Source: an uncultured Lachnospiraceae bacterium (GTDB lineage: Bacteria; Bacillota; Clostridia; Lachnospirales; Lachnospiraceae). Taken from it: a DNA stretch of 64,000 nucleotides. Of the stretch, positions 34,731-44,814 are shown piece after piece (the first letter of the stretch is position 1; every line of letters begins with the position of its first letter). The position numbers were made by a program, and so were the translations under genes. The stretch covers positions 73,645 to 137,644 of the forward strand of contig CAJUJY010000001.1 in NCBI GenBank assembly GCA_910586555.1, written 5' to 3'. The notes below the pieces were generated by a model. It was not told the origin of the DNA. It saw nothing but the letters and a program-made list of their open reading frames with translations, and searched no databases.

Positions 34731-35465
34731 TTACTGCATCTGGAACATCATTATAGATAAAACTGCCATTCCTGCTGTTTCTGTACGCAAAATCCTTTTT
34801 CCAAGGGAAACAGGCTTAATCCCCTTATTTATGGCTTCTTCTATTTCTTCCTTTTCAAATCCGCCTTCTGGCCCTATAAAAATTCCTGTACTGTTTTTAC
34901 TACATGCTTCCTTTATAATTTCCCTTGACTGCTCCATTCCGTCCTGTAACTCATATGGTATAATATTGTACTCCAAGCTTCCAGCAATGTCAAATGCCTC
35001 TTTTAGTGTTACTGGTATTTTTACTTCTGGAACAATGCCCCTGCCAGATTGTTTTGCTGCTGCTTCTGCAATCTTTTTCCACCGTTCCTGTTTTTTTAAT
35101 GCTTTACTGTTATCAAACTTTACTACACATCTTTTCATTATAACAGGGACAATTCCAGATACTCCAAGTTCAACCGCTTTTTGTATAATAAACTCCATTT
35201 TATCACCTTTTGGAAGCCCCTGGAATAATACAAGTTCCCTGCCAAGTTCTGTACCAGATTCCTGTATTTTCTCTGTCTTAAGCTTTACAACATCATTACT
35301 TATACTTACAATCCTTGAAATATAATCCCTTCCGCTGCCATCACATGCAATAACCCAGTCACCTTTAACAAGGCGCAGTACATTTTTAATATGGTTCACA
35401 TCTTTGCCTGTAATATCAATATTTTCATTATAAATATTATCCCTGTTAATATAAAAACGGTACAT
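34731..35465 (-). CDS. rsmE: 16S rRNA m3U1498 methyltransferase RsmE
   Basis: 244 residues, SPOUT-class methyltransferase that modifies U1498 of 16S rRNA. The N-terminal PUA-like domain includes DVNHIKNVLRLVKGDWVIACDG. The trefoil-knot SAM site is GIFIGPEGGFEKEEIEEA and VSLGKRILRTETAGMAVLSI near the C-terminus. Full length. The usual neighbours prmA and mtaB are not adjacent; GH43 lies upstream behind a terminator and the desulfurase downstream. Confidence 0.95.
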   Translation of the reverse strand: MYRFYINRDNIYNENIDITGKDVNHIKNVLRLVKGDWVIACDGSGRDYISRIVSISNDVVKLKTEKIQESGTELGRELVLFQGLPKGDKMEFIIQKAVELGVSGIVPVIMKRCVVKFDNSKALKKQERWKKIAEAAAKQSGRGIVPEVKIPVTLKEAFDIAGSLEYNIIPYELQDGMEQSREIIKEACSKNSTGIFIGPEGGFEKEEIEEAINKGIKPVSLGKRILRTETAGMAVLSIMMFQMQ

Positions 35466-35548
35466 AGCAAATCTCCATTCTAGTTAAGAAATACCCTGCT
35501 AAATGGATATTATAACACATCATATACAAATATAAAAGACTGCTTTAA

Positions 35549-35588
35549 CTAAAAACCATGCAGTGGCGTCTGTTTGCTGCTGCATGGT
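35549..35588 (-). terminator. Terminator of the GH43 gene
   Basis: On the minus strand ACCATGCAG and CTGCATGGT form a 9-bp stem with a 15-nt loop, followed by TTTTTAG. It lies 50 bp past the GH43 stop codon and before rsmE. Confidence 0.85.
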
Positions 35589-35638
35589 CTTATAAACTGC
35601 TTTGGCTGGTTACTAGTATTTATACTTTATGTAAAATA

Positions 35639-38600
35639 CTATTTTACAACTATAGTTTTCTTAACTTTCTTAACTTTTCCTCCTGCTAACTTGATTTTTA
35701 TGGTAATATCTGCTTTCCCTTTGCCTTTTGCATTAATTGTACCATCTTTTGATACCTTAACCTTCTTTGGGGCAGAAGATTTATATGTTACAACTGCTGC
35801 CTGTTTTGCATAAGGTGCACTGCTTTTTACACTTGGTTTTGCAACAAGCCCTGTACCAAGATCAACTTTAACTTTTGTCTTGCTTCCAGGCTTAACAGAA
35901 GTTTTCTTCACTGAAACTTTAGCCTTGTCAAGAAGTGTTACAACATTTTTTCCAGTTAATTTCTTATCTGTTATAACATATGTATTACCGCTAAAGCCTT
36001 CGATTGCAACTTCACCCTTTTTAATAACAGGCCTTTCACTATTTGGGATTTCCTCAAGCTTTCCTGTCTTTTTATTATAAGCATATGCATAAACTTTATC
36101 ACCTGGTTTTGCAGACGGGATCATTGAATTTGTTGTTACTTTTATGCCGCCTTTTACATTATTGGAAGCCAAGGTTACAGTATAGGAATTATCTTTTCCT
36201 ACTTTATTTGAAGATAAAATCTTATCCACCTTCTTGCTGTTGCCACTTCCCATACCAGAAACTTTTCCAGTCTTAACAGATACATCAATCCCTTTATCCA
36301 TCTTTTTAAGTTCACTTTGTGGTATAGTTATGGTATAAGCATTTGAAGGGTCTTTGCTCTGGATTTTTACAACAAGTTTCTTTGTGCTTCCTTTTGCACT
36401 TTCTATGCTTTCTTTTGTAACTATTACTTTTCTTACAGAAACACCTTCTACTTCTGGTACTGAAATTTTAATTAACATCTTAGGTGCAATCTTTTCATTT
36501 TTAACAATATCAACTGTAGCCTTCTCAACATAAATATCTATACTGTCCAGGCCAGCATCTTTTATATTCTTAAGATAGCTTTCAGGTATTATTGTTTTAG
36601 ATGAATACCTGCTCTCTGTATCAGAAGGCCCTGTATAAACTACAGCATTTGCATCAACAACATTTCCATCTGCATCTGATGTTACTGTTGTTACAAGTAC
36701 AGAAGTTGTATTATTAGTTGTAGTTGTTTCTGTTACAACAGTTAAACCGCCATTGTTTTCTGTTACAGTTTCTTTAACGCTTTCTGTACCATCAGGCATA
36801 GTTACTTTTTCTGTAACAGTTGTCTTATTTTCTTCAACCTTTGTAGTAGTTTCTGTAACTGCACCTGTTTCTTCATCTACTTTTGTTCCAGAAGTTGTTC
36901 CAGGTAACGGGGTAGCCTGTGAATCTGGCGCTTTGCTTGCTTCTGGTGTAGCCTGTGTTTCTGGTGCTTTTGAAGGCTCTGGCGTGTTAGTGGTTGTACC
37001 TGGGGTAGCCTGTGGGCCTGGTGCTGCACTTGTATTTGTACCTGGCTGGTCTGGTGTTACTGGTATAACTGGTATATATGAACCAATTCCTGGGCCACCT
37101 CCTGACGGGGTCTGTGCTGGTGCTGTTGTACTGCCTGGTGCTGTTGTGCCGCCTGGTGCTGTTGTGCCGCCTGGTGCTGTTGTACCGCCTGGCTCTGTTG
37201 TACCACCTGGTTCTGTTGTACTGCCTGGCTCTGTTGTACCTCCTGGTGCTGTTGTGCCGCCTGGCTCTGTTGTATTTCCTGGTTCTGTTGTACTGCCTGG
37301 CTCTGTTGTGCCGCCTGGTGTTGGTGTTGGTACTGGTGCTGGTGTAGCTGGTGTACCCGCTTTAAATACTGGTGTTATTGTAATATCATCTTTAACCATT
37401 GCAGAATATGTTGTGTATTTGCCTATAACTTCATCTCCTGCCAGCCAGCCGCCAAATGAATAACCTGTATCTGGTACAGCCTTAAGCATTATATAATCAC
37501 CAGCCATATACTGCCCGTCTGCTGCAAGCCCTGTTACAGTACCATTAGCTGCATCTTCTACTGTAATTGTACAGATTCTTCTTTCTAATCCATTTACCGC
37601 TTCTTTAATTGCTGCTGTCTGTGCATCTACAACATCTTGTGCTGATGTATTTGTTACAGTGTTCTCTGCTGTATCAACAGCATCTTTAAGTAACTGGTAT
37701 GATTCAGGTGTATATATACCATTTGCTTCCTGTGCAGATATACACTGTTTTGCCTGTTTTAATATATTATTATAAGCAGTAAGATTTGTATAATCTGTAC
37801 CTGGTTCTTTTACTACAATATTATCAGTTTTAAATACTGCCTGGTAACGGCCCGCAAGAATATATAGTCCCTTAATTTCTCCTGTATCTGTTGCGGTAAC
37901 ATCACCATCAAATAAAGTTTCACTGCCATTTGTTATTTTTAAATGGGCTGCATCTGAACCCTTTGTACCTGTAAGTGTAAAATGTACCCATGATGACTTT
38001 GGAATAGTAACAGTTTTTGAGGTATCTCCATTAATTGTCCAGGTTTCAGAATCAGTAGAAGTCATTTTAAATATATAACCTGTTTCAATTCCATTATTCT
38101 CAATTTTACTAGGATATGCTGCATTACTGGTAAGTACTGCAACCTGGCTTTCCTGGCAGTTATTGCCACCTCCAGCTTTTAATGCCATATCATATTCTAA
38201 AATATAATTACCAGGCCATGTAATGCCATCACCAAAATATGAATGTGCCCCTCGCGAATTTGAAGTATCTCCTGTAAAGTCATAAAGCATATATTTTCCA
38301 TGCCCTTCATCCCCGCTTCCAAGAGAAAGTTTATCTTGCGCATTTGTTGACACCCATTCTGTGCTAATATCCCTTACATTTTCATAATCCTGAGTATAAA
38401 GCCCTGATAGTGAAGAACTTCCGCCATTTATATTAATTGATGGCTGTTTGTAAGAGCATACCACATTATTTACTGTACCTTTAAATATTAAATCGTTCCA
38501 GAAGTTCCCTGAACCAAAGTTTAATTCAGGTGCAGTTTTAATCCATGCCAGTATTGTTTTTTCAGGATTAACATTTTCTTTATTAGTACTAAATCCCCCT

Positions 38601-41600
38601 GGCACTGTACCTGCAATAACTTCTGATGATGAATAAGCCTTTGTGCCATCTTTATAAACTGTAAAGCCACTTGAATCAATTTCTATCCTTATTGTAACTT
38701 TAGTATTATCAGCCAGATAGTCTTCCCCTGGAGCAAAATTAGCATTTAAGTTCGCATCCATAAAATAACCATTAAAATCATTATATCCAAGGTAGCTTCC
38801 ACCTGTAAAATACAGTTTTCCAAGCTTGTTATTAAATGATATTATATTGCTTAAACGGTCAGATATTGCAGTACGTGTTACATCAAAGCTTATTGATACA
38901 CCATTTGAAATGTCTGCATCTGTGTAATGGAACGGATTTGCAAAGCGTGGTGTATTACCCTGGCTAAGTGCTGACAGGTCAAGTGGTGTATCTGTATAAA
39001 ATTTTTCCAGTACAACATCACCATCTTCTGAAAGCCTTTCATTGCCCACTACAATAAATTCATAAACTTTGTCAAACTGTACCCCGCCATTTGTAATAGT
39101 AGCCGTCATGCTCACTTTTGTATCTTCATTAAATAAATGTGGTATTGTACCATTATCATTTATTGCCACACTGTTGCTCTTCCATGTTATAGTGCTTCCG
39201 CCTGCCCCTGTTGATGGCAATGTAATATCTGTTGCAGCTTCAGATGGAAGTTTTATTACTTTATCAATAGTCATTCTTATTGCAACAGTTGGATCTTTAA
39301 CTTTATATCCCCATAAACATTCCTGGTTATCCCCAACTGCTGTAAATGTCATTGTCTGTACACTTGTTTCATCAACTGTGCCTTCACAGAAAATACCTTT
39401 ATAAGTAGTGTTTCCTATCTGTAATGATACATATGGGCTTCCTGCTTCTGATGTCCATGTACCTGTATAATCACCTGTAATATTTCCTGTATATGTACCA
39501 TTTGCCAGTGTGCCTTCTTCAAGAGTAATCTTTTGTTCTTCTGCACACTGTAATTTTGCATGGTCAATATTCTGCTTCTGGAACATAATACCATAATCAC
39601 CAGTAAGTGCACCCTGGCTATATCCAGTATTATTTACTGTTTCACCAGCATATTCAAATGGAGCGGCAAGAATCCAGCCATCTTCATTAGTTAAAAGCTG
39701 GTGTACCCTTACTTCATGCGCAGCAGTACCATCATTATACTTATTATGGTAAATAACATAAGCCTTGCCATTTTCATCTACAGTAGCAGAATTGTGTCCC
39801 TGCGCTGTATAGCCATAATCTGCAAAACTCCACTTGTAATAACTTATAAGGCGCATACCTGTAGTACCTGCTGCATCACCAGCCTTGCCATTAATTACAG
39901 TTCTTGCATCTTTATCTGCTACATCTTTGTAAGGCCCTTTAATATCATCTGAGCGGAATACACGCATATTGTAACCGCCCTCTGGTGCATAGCCGCCATA
40001 TGAGAGGAATAAGTAATAATAACTGCCAATTTTCTTTATATATGAGCCTTCACCACTGACCGCCGTACCACCTGCAATTTTATAACCTGTATACGGGTCT
40101 GTAATAAATCCGTCTGTCCCCGCTGTATTATTTGTATCAGCATATGTTGTATTGTAATCACGGAGTCCTGTTTCCTTGTCAAGCTTAATCATTGAAATAC
40201 CACCTGACCATGAACCATAACTCATCCACAAATCACCATTATCATCATAAAGCACGCATGGGTCAATAGCATGTGCCTCTATAGTAGGATTACCACCCTT
40301 ACTTAAGCTTCCTGTATATCTGGATACATCTGTTCCGCCAGTAACTTTTTCATAATCAAATGTTGGCCCAAAACCATTAGACATACCAGACTGTATAACA
40401 GGCCCTGCATAAGTCCAGTTGCCATCAAGTCTGTCTGATGTAAGAAGTGATATTGTTGAATTCCATTTTGGTCCGTTAATGCTCATATACATAAGCCATG
40501 CGCCTGTTGTACCATCTGCATTTTTATAATCTGCGTCCCAGATTACATCAGGCGCCCATAAATTACCTGTTACTGTATAATTAGCATTTGCTTTTTTGCA
40601 CCAGTTAATTTCATCTTCAAAAATTGTATGTGCAGAACCATTATCACCTTCTGTAATATTATTATTAAATGATGTCCAGTTCTCCAAATCATCAGACCAT
40701 GCCCATGCACAATGTGAACCAAAAAGGTAATATCTCTTTGTTCCAGGGTCTTGTACAATAGATGGGTCATGCACACCCACACGTTTATATGCCAGGTCAT
40801 CCCTGTATAAACCTAACTGGCTTTCATCCCTGATTTCATTATCAGCAACAGGATCATCACCACCGCCAGGAGTGTCAGCTTCTGTAACAGTTACAACACA
40901 TGATTCAGATAACTCTGGATTTTCCTTTGATGTTGCTGTAATAGTAGCTGTACCTGCTGCAAGGGCTGTTACAACACCACTTTGATTAACTATAGCAACT
41001 GTTTCATCACTTGAAGACCAGGTAATGCCTTTTTCAGATGCATTTTCTGGTAAAACGGTTGCGTTAAGTGTAAGTGTACCATCAACATATATACTTGCAG
41101 TCTGTTTGTCAAGTGTAACACTTTTAACTGATACTTCAACATTGATAACTTTTACTGTAAGTTTAATTGTTCCTGTAACACCATAACTATTAGTAGCTGT
41201 TACTGTAATCTCTTCACCATCTGTAGCATCTTTTGACAGTTTTACCAATCCAGCTTCATCTACAGTTGCATGAGCACCCTCATTAACTTTCCAATCACAC
41301 TGCATTGGCAATGACTGTGATGCAATAGCTGCTGATAATTGTACAGAATCTAAATTATAATTATCTTCACTATACTTACTATTTGTAAGTTCTGTCTTAT
41401 TATCTGCTGCTGTTATAGTTAATTCCAGGTTTGATGTATCAGCATTTTCCTCTGCATAAAGTGCAGCTACATCAATAGGGGATAATGCCCTGTTATACAC
41501 AGCTACATCATCCATAAGACCCTTAAATGAAACATCAAAAAAATTAATTCCTAAATAAATAGGCATATTTTCATATGTCCCAGATGTATAATCTGGAATA

Positions 41601-42967
41601 TTGCGTTGCGATAAAACTTCTCCATTATAATATAAAATTGCTTCTCCACTATCATCAAATGTCAATACAATATGTGTCCATGTATTCAATGGTAAATCTT
41701 GCAGTGAACTTGAACAACTAGTATTTTTATCAAGCCAATACCATATTGTCTTGTAATTTACAATCCCACCAGATGCAAAATCATTATAATTTGTTCCAGA
41801 TGTAACATAATTGTCAAAATCTACAGGTGCAAAAAATACTGGCTGAAAGTTAATTTTTTCTGCTGTATTTACCCATGCACTAATAGTAAAACTTTTATTT
41901 GTTTTTACATCCAGTTCTAAGCCATTATTACCATCTGCGCCCTTGACACCTCCATTAAATTCAAATGCCGTGCCCTTTTTACCTGTCCCATATGTAACAT
42001 TATCTATCGGATTTTTATTCCATGTATCATTATCATCACTTGATGCACCACCATGAAGCTTTGCTTTACTATTAGAAACAATATTATTTAAATTATTATC
42101 TAATGGATAATATGCTGTTAAACCTGTTTTAATATCAGGTGTTGTTGTATTGGTATTTTCTTTAGCATAAAGTGCAGTTACATCATCAGAAGATAATGCT
42201 CTATTGTAAATAGATACATTATCCATAAGACCTTTAAATGAATTATCCCAAAAATTAACTCCCAGATAAATAGGTATCTCTTTATAAGTTCCAGCTACAT
42301 AATCTGGAATATCCTGGTATGATAAAACTTCCCCATTATAATATAATGTTGCTTTTCCGCTATCATCAAATGTTAATGTAATATACGTCCATGTATTCAA
42401 TGGTAAGTCTTGTAATGAACTTGAACAATTATTGTTTTTATCTAACCAGTATGATTTTTCTTTATATCTTACAATGCCACCAGATGCAAAATCATTATAA
42501 TTTGTTCCGGCTGTAACATAATTTTCAAAATCAACAGGTGCAAAAAATATTGGCTGATAATTAATCTTTTCTTCTGTATTTACCCATGCACTAATAGTAA
42601 AACTTTCACCTGTTTTTACATCTAACATTAAACCATTATTGCCGTCTTCACCATTTGCTCCTCCATTAAATTTAAATGCTTTACCTTTTTTACCTGTTCC
42701 ATACGCTACATCACCTTCAGATTTTTCACCCCATGTGGGACCTGCTCCTCCATGAAGTTTTGCTTTTCCAGCAATGCCACCTGAAACAGTATTATCCAAT
42801 GTATTATCAAACGGATAATATGCTACTAAACCTGTTGTAATATCAGGCATTACATTTGCTGCACTTGCTGTTTTTACGCCCCATGGTACTATTCCATTAC
42901 TTGTCAGTACCATTGCTGCCGACAGCAGATAAGCCGCTCCTTTCCTTAATAAATGTTTTTTTACCAT
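35639..42967 (-). CDS. Giant secreted multidomain GH43 arabinanase-like protein
   Basis: 2,442 residues. A signal peptide ends at about 36 (ASA-A). Two similar LamG/concanavalin-type domains (~40-270 and ~277-510) and a BIG2 Ig-like domain (~610-690) precede a GH43 catalytic domain. The base is D734 (VHDPSIVQDPG), the middle Asp is D902 (AIDPCVLYDDNG) and the acid is E973 (VSGEGSYIKK). The SYGSWSGGI sequence points to endo-1,5-alpha-arabinanase types. A lipocalin-like module (~1136-1220), an Ig-like domain, further lectin-like domains, a FIVAR segment (~1723-1790) and a bacterial repeat domain (~1800-1866) follow. Then comes a Thr/Pro/Gly linker (GGTTAPGG and GSTTEPGN units, ~1875-1956) and a Lys-rich beta C-terminus. 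There is no LPXTG motif. The start with GGAGG 7 nt upstream is chosen. It probably degrades arabinan side chains of pectin outside the cell. Confidence 0.9.
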   Translation of the reverse strand: MVKKHLLRKGAAYLLSAAMVLTSNGIVPWGVKTASAANVMPDITTGLVAYYPFDNTLDNTVSGGIAGKAKLHGGAGPTWGEKSEGDVAYGTGKKGKAFKFNGGANGEDGNNGLMLDVKTGESFTISAWVNTEEKINYQPIFFAPVDFENYVTAGTNYNDFASGGIVRYKEKSYWLDKNNNCSSSLQDLPLNTWTYITLTFDDSGKATLYYNGEVLSYQDIPDYVAGTYKEIPIYLGVNFWDNSFKGLMDNVSIYNRALSSDDVTALYAKENTNTTTPDIKTGLTAYYPLDNNLNNIVSNSKAKLHGGASSDDNDTWNKNPIDNVTYGTGKKGTAFEFNGGVKGADGNNGLELDVKTNKSFTISAWVNTAEKINFQPVFFAPVDFDNYVTSGTNYNDFASGGIVNYKTIWYWLDKNTSCSSSLQDLPLNTWTHIVLTFDDSGEAILYYNGEVLSQRNIPDYTSGTYENMPIYLGINFFDVSFKGLMDDVAVYNRALSPIDVAALYAEENADTSNLELTITAADNKTELTNSKYSEDNYNLDSVQLSAAIASQSLPMQCDWKVNEGAHATVDEAGLVKLSKDATDGEEITVTATNSYGVTGTIKLTVKVINVEVSVKSVTLDKQTASIYVDGTLTLNATVLPENASEKGITWSSSDETVAIVNQSGVVTALAAGTATITATSKENPELSESCVVTVTEADTPGGGDDPVADNEIRDESQLGLYRDDLAYKRVGVHDPSIVQDPGTKRYYLFGSHCAWAWSDDLENWTSFNNNITEGDNGSAHTIFEDEINWCKKANANYTVTGNLWAPDVIWDADYKNADGTTGAWLMYMSINGPKWNSTISLLTSDRLDGNWTYAGPVIQSGMSNGFGPTFDYEKVTGGTDVSRYTGSLSKGGNPTIEAHAIDPCVLYDDNGDLWMSYGSWSGGISMIKLDKETGLRDYNTTYADTNNTAGTDGFITDPYTGYKIAGGTAVSGEGSYIKKIGSYYYLFLSYGGYAPEGGYNMRVFRSDDIKGPYKDVADKDARTVINGKAGDAAGTTGMRLISYYKWSFADYGYTAQGHNSATVDENGKAYVIYHNKYNDGTAAHEVRVHQLLTNEDGWILAAPFEYAGETVNNTGYSQGALTGDYGIMFQKQNIDHAKLQCAEEQKITLEEGTLANGTYTGNITGDYTGTWTSEAGSPYVSLQIGNTTYKGIFCEGTVDETSVQTMTFTAVGDNQECLWGYKVKDPTVAIRMTIDKVIKLPSEAATDITLPSTGAGGSTITWKSNSVAINDNGTIPHLFNEDTKVSMTATITNGGVQFDKVYEFIVVGNERLSEDGDVVLEKFYTDTPLDLSALSQGNTPRFANPFHYTDADISNGVSISFDVTRTAISDRLSNIISFNNKLGKLYFTGGSYLGYNDFNGYFMDANLNANFAPGEDYLADNTKVTIRIEIDSSGFTVYKDGTKAYSSSEVIAGTVPGGFSTNKENVNPEKTILAWIKTAPELNFGSGNFWNDLIFKGTVNNVVCSYKQPSININGGSSSLSGLYTQDYENVRDISTEWVSTNAQDKLSLGSGDEGHGKYMLYDFTGDTSNSRGAHSYFGDGITWPGNYILEYDMALKAGGGNNCQESQVAVLTSNAAYPSKIENNGIETGYIFKMTSTDSETWTINGDTSKTVTIPKSSWVHFTLTGTKGSDAAHLKITNGSETLFDGDVTATDTGEIKGLYILAGRYQAVFKTDNIVVKEPGTDYTNLTAYNNILKQAKQCISAQEANGIYTPESYQLLKDAVDTAENTVTNTSAQDVVDAQTAAIKEAVNGLERRICTITVEDAANGTVTGLAADGQYMAGDYIMLKAVPDTGYSFGGWLAGDEVIGKYTTYSAMVKDDITITPVFKAGTPATPAPVPTPTPGGTTEPGSTTEPGNTTEPGGTTAPGGTTEPGSTTEPGGTTEPGGTTAPGGTTAPGGTTAPGSTTAPAQTPSGGGPGIGSYIPVIPVTPDQPGTNTSAAPGPQATPGTTTNTPEPSKAPETQATPEASKAPDSQATPLPGTTSGTKVDEETGAVTETTTKVEENKTTVTEKVTMPDGTESVKETVTENNGGLTVVTETTTTNNTTSVLVTTVTSDADGNVVDANAVVYTGPSDTESRYSSKTIIPESYLKNIKDAGLDSIDIYVEKATVDIVKNEKIAPKMLIKISVPEVEGVSVRKVIVTKESIESAKGSTKKLVVKIQSKDPSNAYTITIPQSELKKMDKGIDVSVKTGKVSGMGSGNSKKVDKILSSNKVGKDNSYTVTLASNNVKGGIKVTTNSMIPSAKPGDKVYAYAYNKKTGKLEEIPNSERPVIKKGEVAIEGFSGNTYVITDKKLTGKNVVTLLDKAKVSVKKTSVKPGSKTKVKVDLGTGLVAKPSVKSSAPYAKQAAVVTYKSSAPKKVKVSKDGTINAKGKGKADITIKIKLAGGKVKKVKKTIVVK

Positions 42968-43080
42968 ACACATTCCTCCTTAAATTTCTTCTCCCTTTTT
43001 GTCTGTCAAGATACTGCAAGAAAAAATTCCAGCGGCCAGAAACAGATTTATACTCTTAGTTCCACTCCTCTCTAAATACA

Positions 43081-43125
43081 TTTTCCTCATCTATTTTCCT
43101 CATCTATTTTCCTCATCTATTTTCC
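43081..43125. repeat. 13-bp tandem repeat upstream of the GH43 gene
   Basis: TTTTCCTCATCTA occurs three times without gaps at 43,081-43,119, followed by a partial copy TTTTCC. On the GH43 coding strand the unit reads TAGATGAGGAAAA. The array lies 115-160 bp upstream of the GH43 start codon. It could be a regulatory array or a slippage tract. Confidence 0.9.
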
Positions 43126-43425
43126 ACATTTTATCTGTTATTTCTAGTCCTGGAAGTGTTCCTATACCATACTGGCAGACCATTTCATACGTATTTATAT
43201 TATATCACATACCCCTCCCCGGGTCAATTATGCTTAGAATATAACAAACATTAAAATTGGCATAATCTTTTATATTTATAATAATTTTAAAGCCTGGTAA
43301 TAGCAATATATGCATTTTCAATAACAATAGCTATTCATGTATTTATATTGCCATAAAACATAAATCCCTTGCTTTTTTCCATTATGTAAAATATACTGTT
43401 TATATACAGTGACAGGAGGTATACA

Positions 43426-44430
43426 ATGGCGGATAAGGATAAAACAGAAAAGAAACTTGAAGATTATAATGATGTTTTTGCAGATATATTAAATGTACTG
43501 CTTTTTAAAGAAAACCTTATAAAACAGGAAAACCTTAAAAACGGGCCAACAGAATCAGTTTATAAAGCAGCAGGAGGCGGGCTGCGCGGGCAGTTCCGTG
43601 ACACGTCAAAGTATTACCAGGATGCAGGGATTATAATTTCCAGTTTTGGCATGGAAAACCAGTCAGAAATTGACAATGACATGCCAATAAGGGTTATGGG
43701 TTATGATTACAGTTCATACAGGAACCAGGTTGATACAGGTTCTGGCAGGTATCCAGTAATTACTATTGTACTTAATTTTTCAGATAAAAGATGGGATAAA
43801 CCTTTAAGCCTTAAAGACATGCTTAAAATCCCAAAAGGAATGGAAAACTTTGTAAAAAACTATCAAATTACAGTATTTGACATAGCATTTTTGCCTGATG
43901 GAACCATTAACCAGTTTAAAAGCACATTTAAACATGTTGCACATTTTTTTAAAAACAAAAGAAAACCTGAAAACTACCAGCCGCTCAATGAAGAAATAGA
44001 GCATCTGGAAGCTTTTCTTGACTTGTTAAAAGCATTTACAGGTGATGAAAAATATATATCAATAAAAGATGAATTATTAAAAACCCAGAAAGAAGGGAAG
44101 GTGGTCACTATGTGCAGTATTGTTGAAAAATTTACAAACGAAGGCATTAAGCAAGGTATTGAACGTGGCATCAAGCAAGGTATTGAACGTGGCATTGAGC
44201 AGGGTATTGAACAGAAAGAAAAACAAATTATCCTCAATATGCATAAAAAGGGCTGTGATGCTACAACAATAGCTGATTTATCTGGAATTGACATAAATAC
44301 TGTAAATACAGTTCTTAATAATTTTTGCAAGTCAAGCGGATATTCGCAATCCGCTTCGCTACTTGCTCATAACCTCATTGCCGCTTTGCGGCAGCCTGGC
44401 AGGAGCTTGAACCCCTGCCAGACTAAGTAA
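43426..44430 (+). CDS. Rpn-type PD-(D/E)XK nuclease/putative transposase with repeat-derived C-terminus
   Basis: 334 residues. The N-terminus KLEDYNDVFADILNVLLFKE and the body (DAGIIISSFGMENQSEID, RYPVITIVLNFSDKRWDKP) match the Rpn/YhgA-like family of recombination-promoting nucleases common in Lachnospiraceae. A GIKQGIERGIKQGIERGIEQ hexapeptide repeat lies near residue 245, also typical, and a helix-turn-helix-like tail follows (KGCDATTIADLSGIDINTV). The last ~33 residues (from SSGYSQSASLLAH on) are encoded by the inserted 152-bp repeat, so the original C-terminus was altered. GGAGG precedes the ATG. The palindrome ACTGTTTATATACAGT (43,395-43,410) lies just before it and may be an operator. 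Confidence 0.8.
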   Translation: MADKDKTEKKLEDYNDVFADILNVLLFKENLIKQENLKNGPTESVYKAAGGGLRGQFRDTSKYYQDAGIIISSFGMENQSEIDNDMPIRVMGYDYSSYRNQVDTGSGRYPVITIVLNFSDKRWDKPLSLKDMLKIPKGMENFVKNYQITVFDIAFLPDGTINQFKSTFKHVAHFFKNKRKPENYQPLNEEIEHLEAFLDLLKAFTGDEKYISIKDELLKTQKEGKVVTMCSIVEKFTNEGIKQGIERGIKQGIERGIEQGIEQKEKQIILNMHKKGCDATTIADLSGIDINTVNTVLNNFCKSSGYSQSASLLAHNLIAALRQPGRSLNPCQTK

Positions 44431-44481
44431 GTCCTAAACCCACCGCTTAAGAAGCGGGGGACTTACTTAATGAGGTTAAAA
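44330..44481. repeat. 152-bp dispersed palindromic repeat, copy 2
   Basis: Same plus-strand orientation as copy 1 at 14,094 and identical except for one base by eye. Its first ~100 bp are read as the end of the Rpn-type ORF, which stops inside it at 44,430. The near identity with copy 1, 30 kb away, implies recent movement or gene conversion. Confidence 0.85.
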
Positions 44482-44491
44482 CATGCCATTT

Positions 44492-44531
44492 TACAGGGTA
44501 CAGGCTGCTGTATGCATCCTGGTACCCTGTA
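44492..44531 (+). terminator. Hairpin after the Rpn-type gene, possible terminator
   Basis: TACAGGGTAC and GTACCCTGTA form a perfect 10-bp stem around a 20-nt loop, followed by TTACTGTTT. The T-run is weak. It is the first strong hairpin downstream of the inserted repeat. Confidence 0.5.
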
Positions 44532-44687
44532 TTACTGTTTGAAGTTATTTTAAAGCTGCTTTTAAAAATCCTGTTAAACATATATTCTGAAAAATACACT
44601 TCTCTGTTTTATTCCTTTAAGTACAGTAAAACCCATTTTACTTTCCTGGAAGATTTATGCCTTTCCTGCTAAGCCATTAAAAATTAC

Positions 44688-44717
44688 TTTACTTTCCCAC
44701 CAAAGTATGTATATAAT
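44688..44717 (+). promoter_or_regulatory. Candidate promoter of the topoisomerase operon
   Basis: TTTACT (44,688-44,693), an 18-bp spacer and a perfect TATAAT (44,712-44,717), giving a leader of about 90 nt before the parE-like start codon. Confidence 0.5.
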
Positions 44718-44814
44718 ACAAATGTTTGTTCGTAATTTGTTTTAGAAACCAATTTACAGATTTATGCCTGTGGCTTAGAATCTGCATATTATATAGAAAG
44801 GCGTGGTTATTTTT

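Noticed and set aside
36753..37463. 236-codon Val/Pro/Gly-rich plus-strand ORF
   Set aside because: It is the opposite strand of the Thr/Pro/Gly linker of the GH43 protein, with no independent signals.
44720..44735. LexA-like box (GTTC half site) upstream of the topoisomerase operon
   Set aside because: Only one half, GTTCG, fits; the matching GAAC half at the right spacing is absent.
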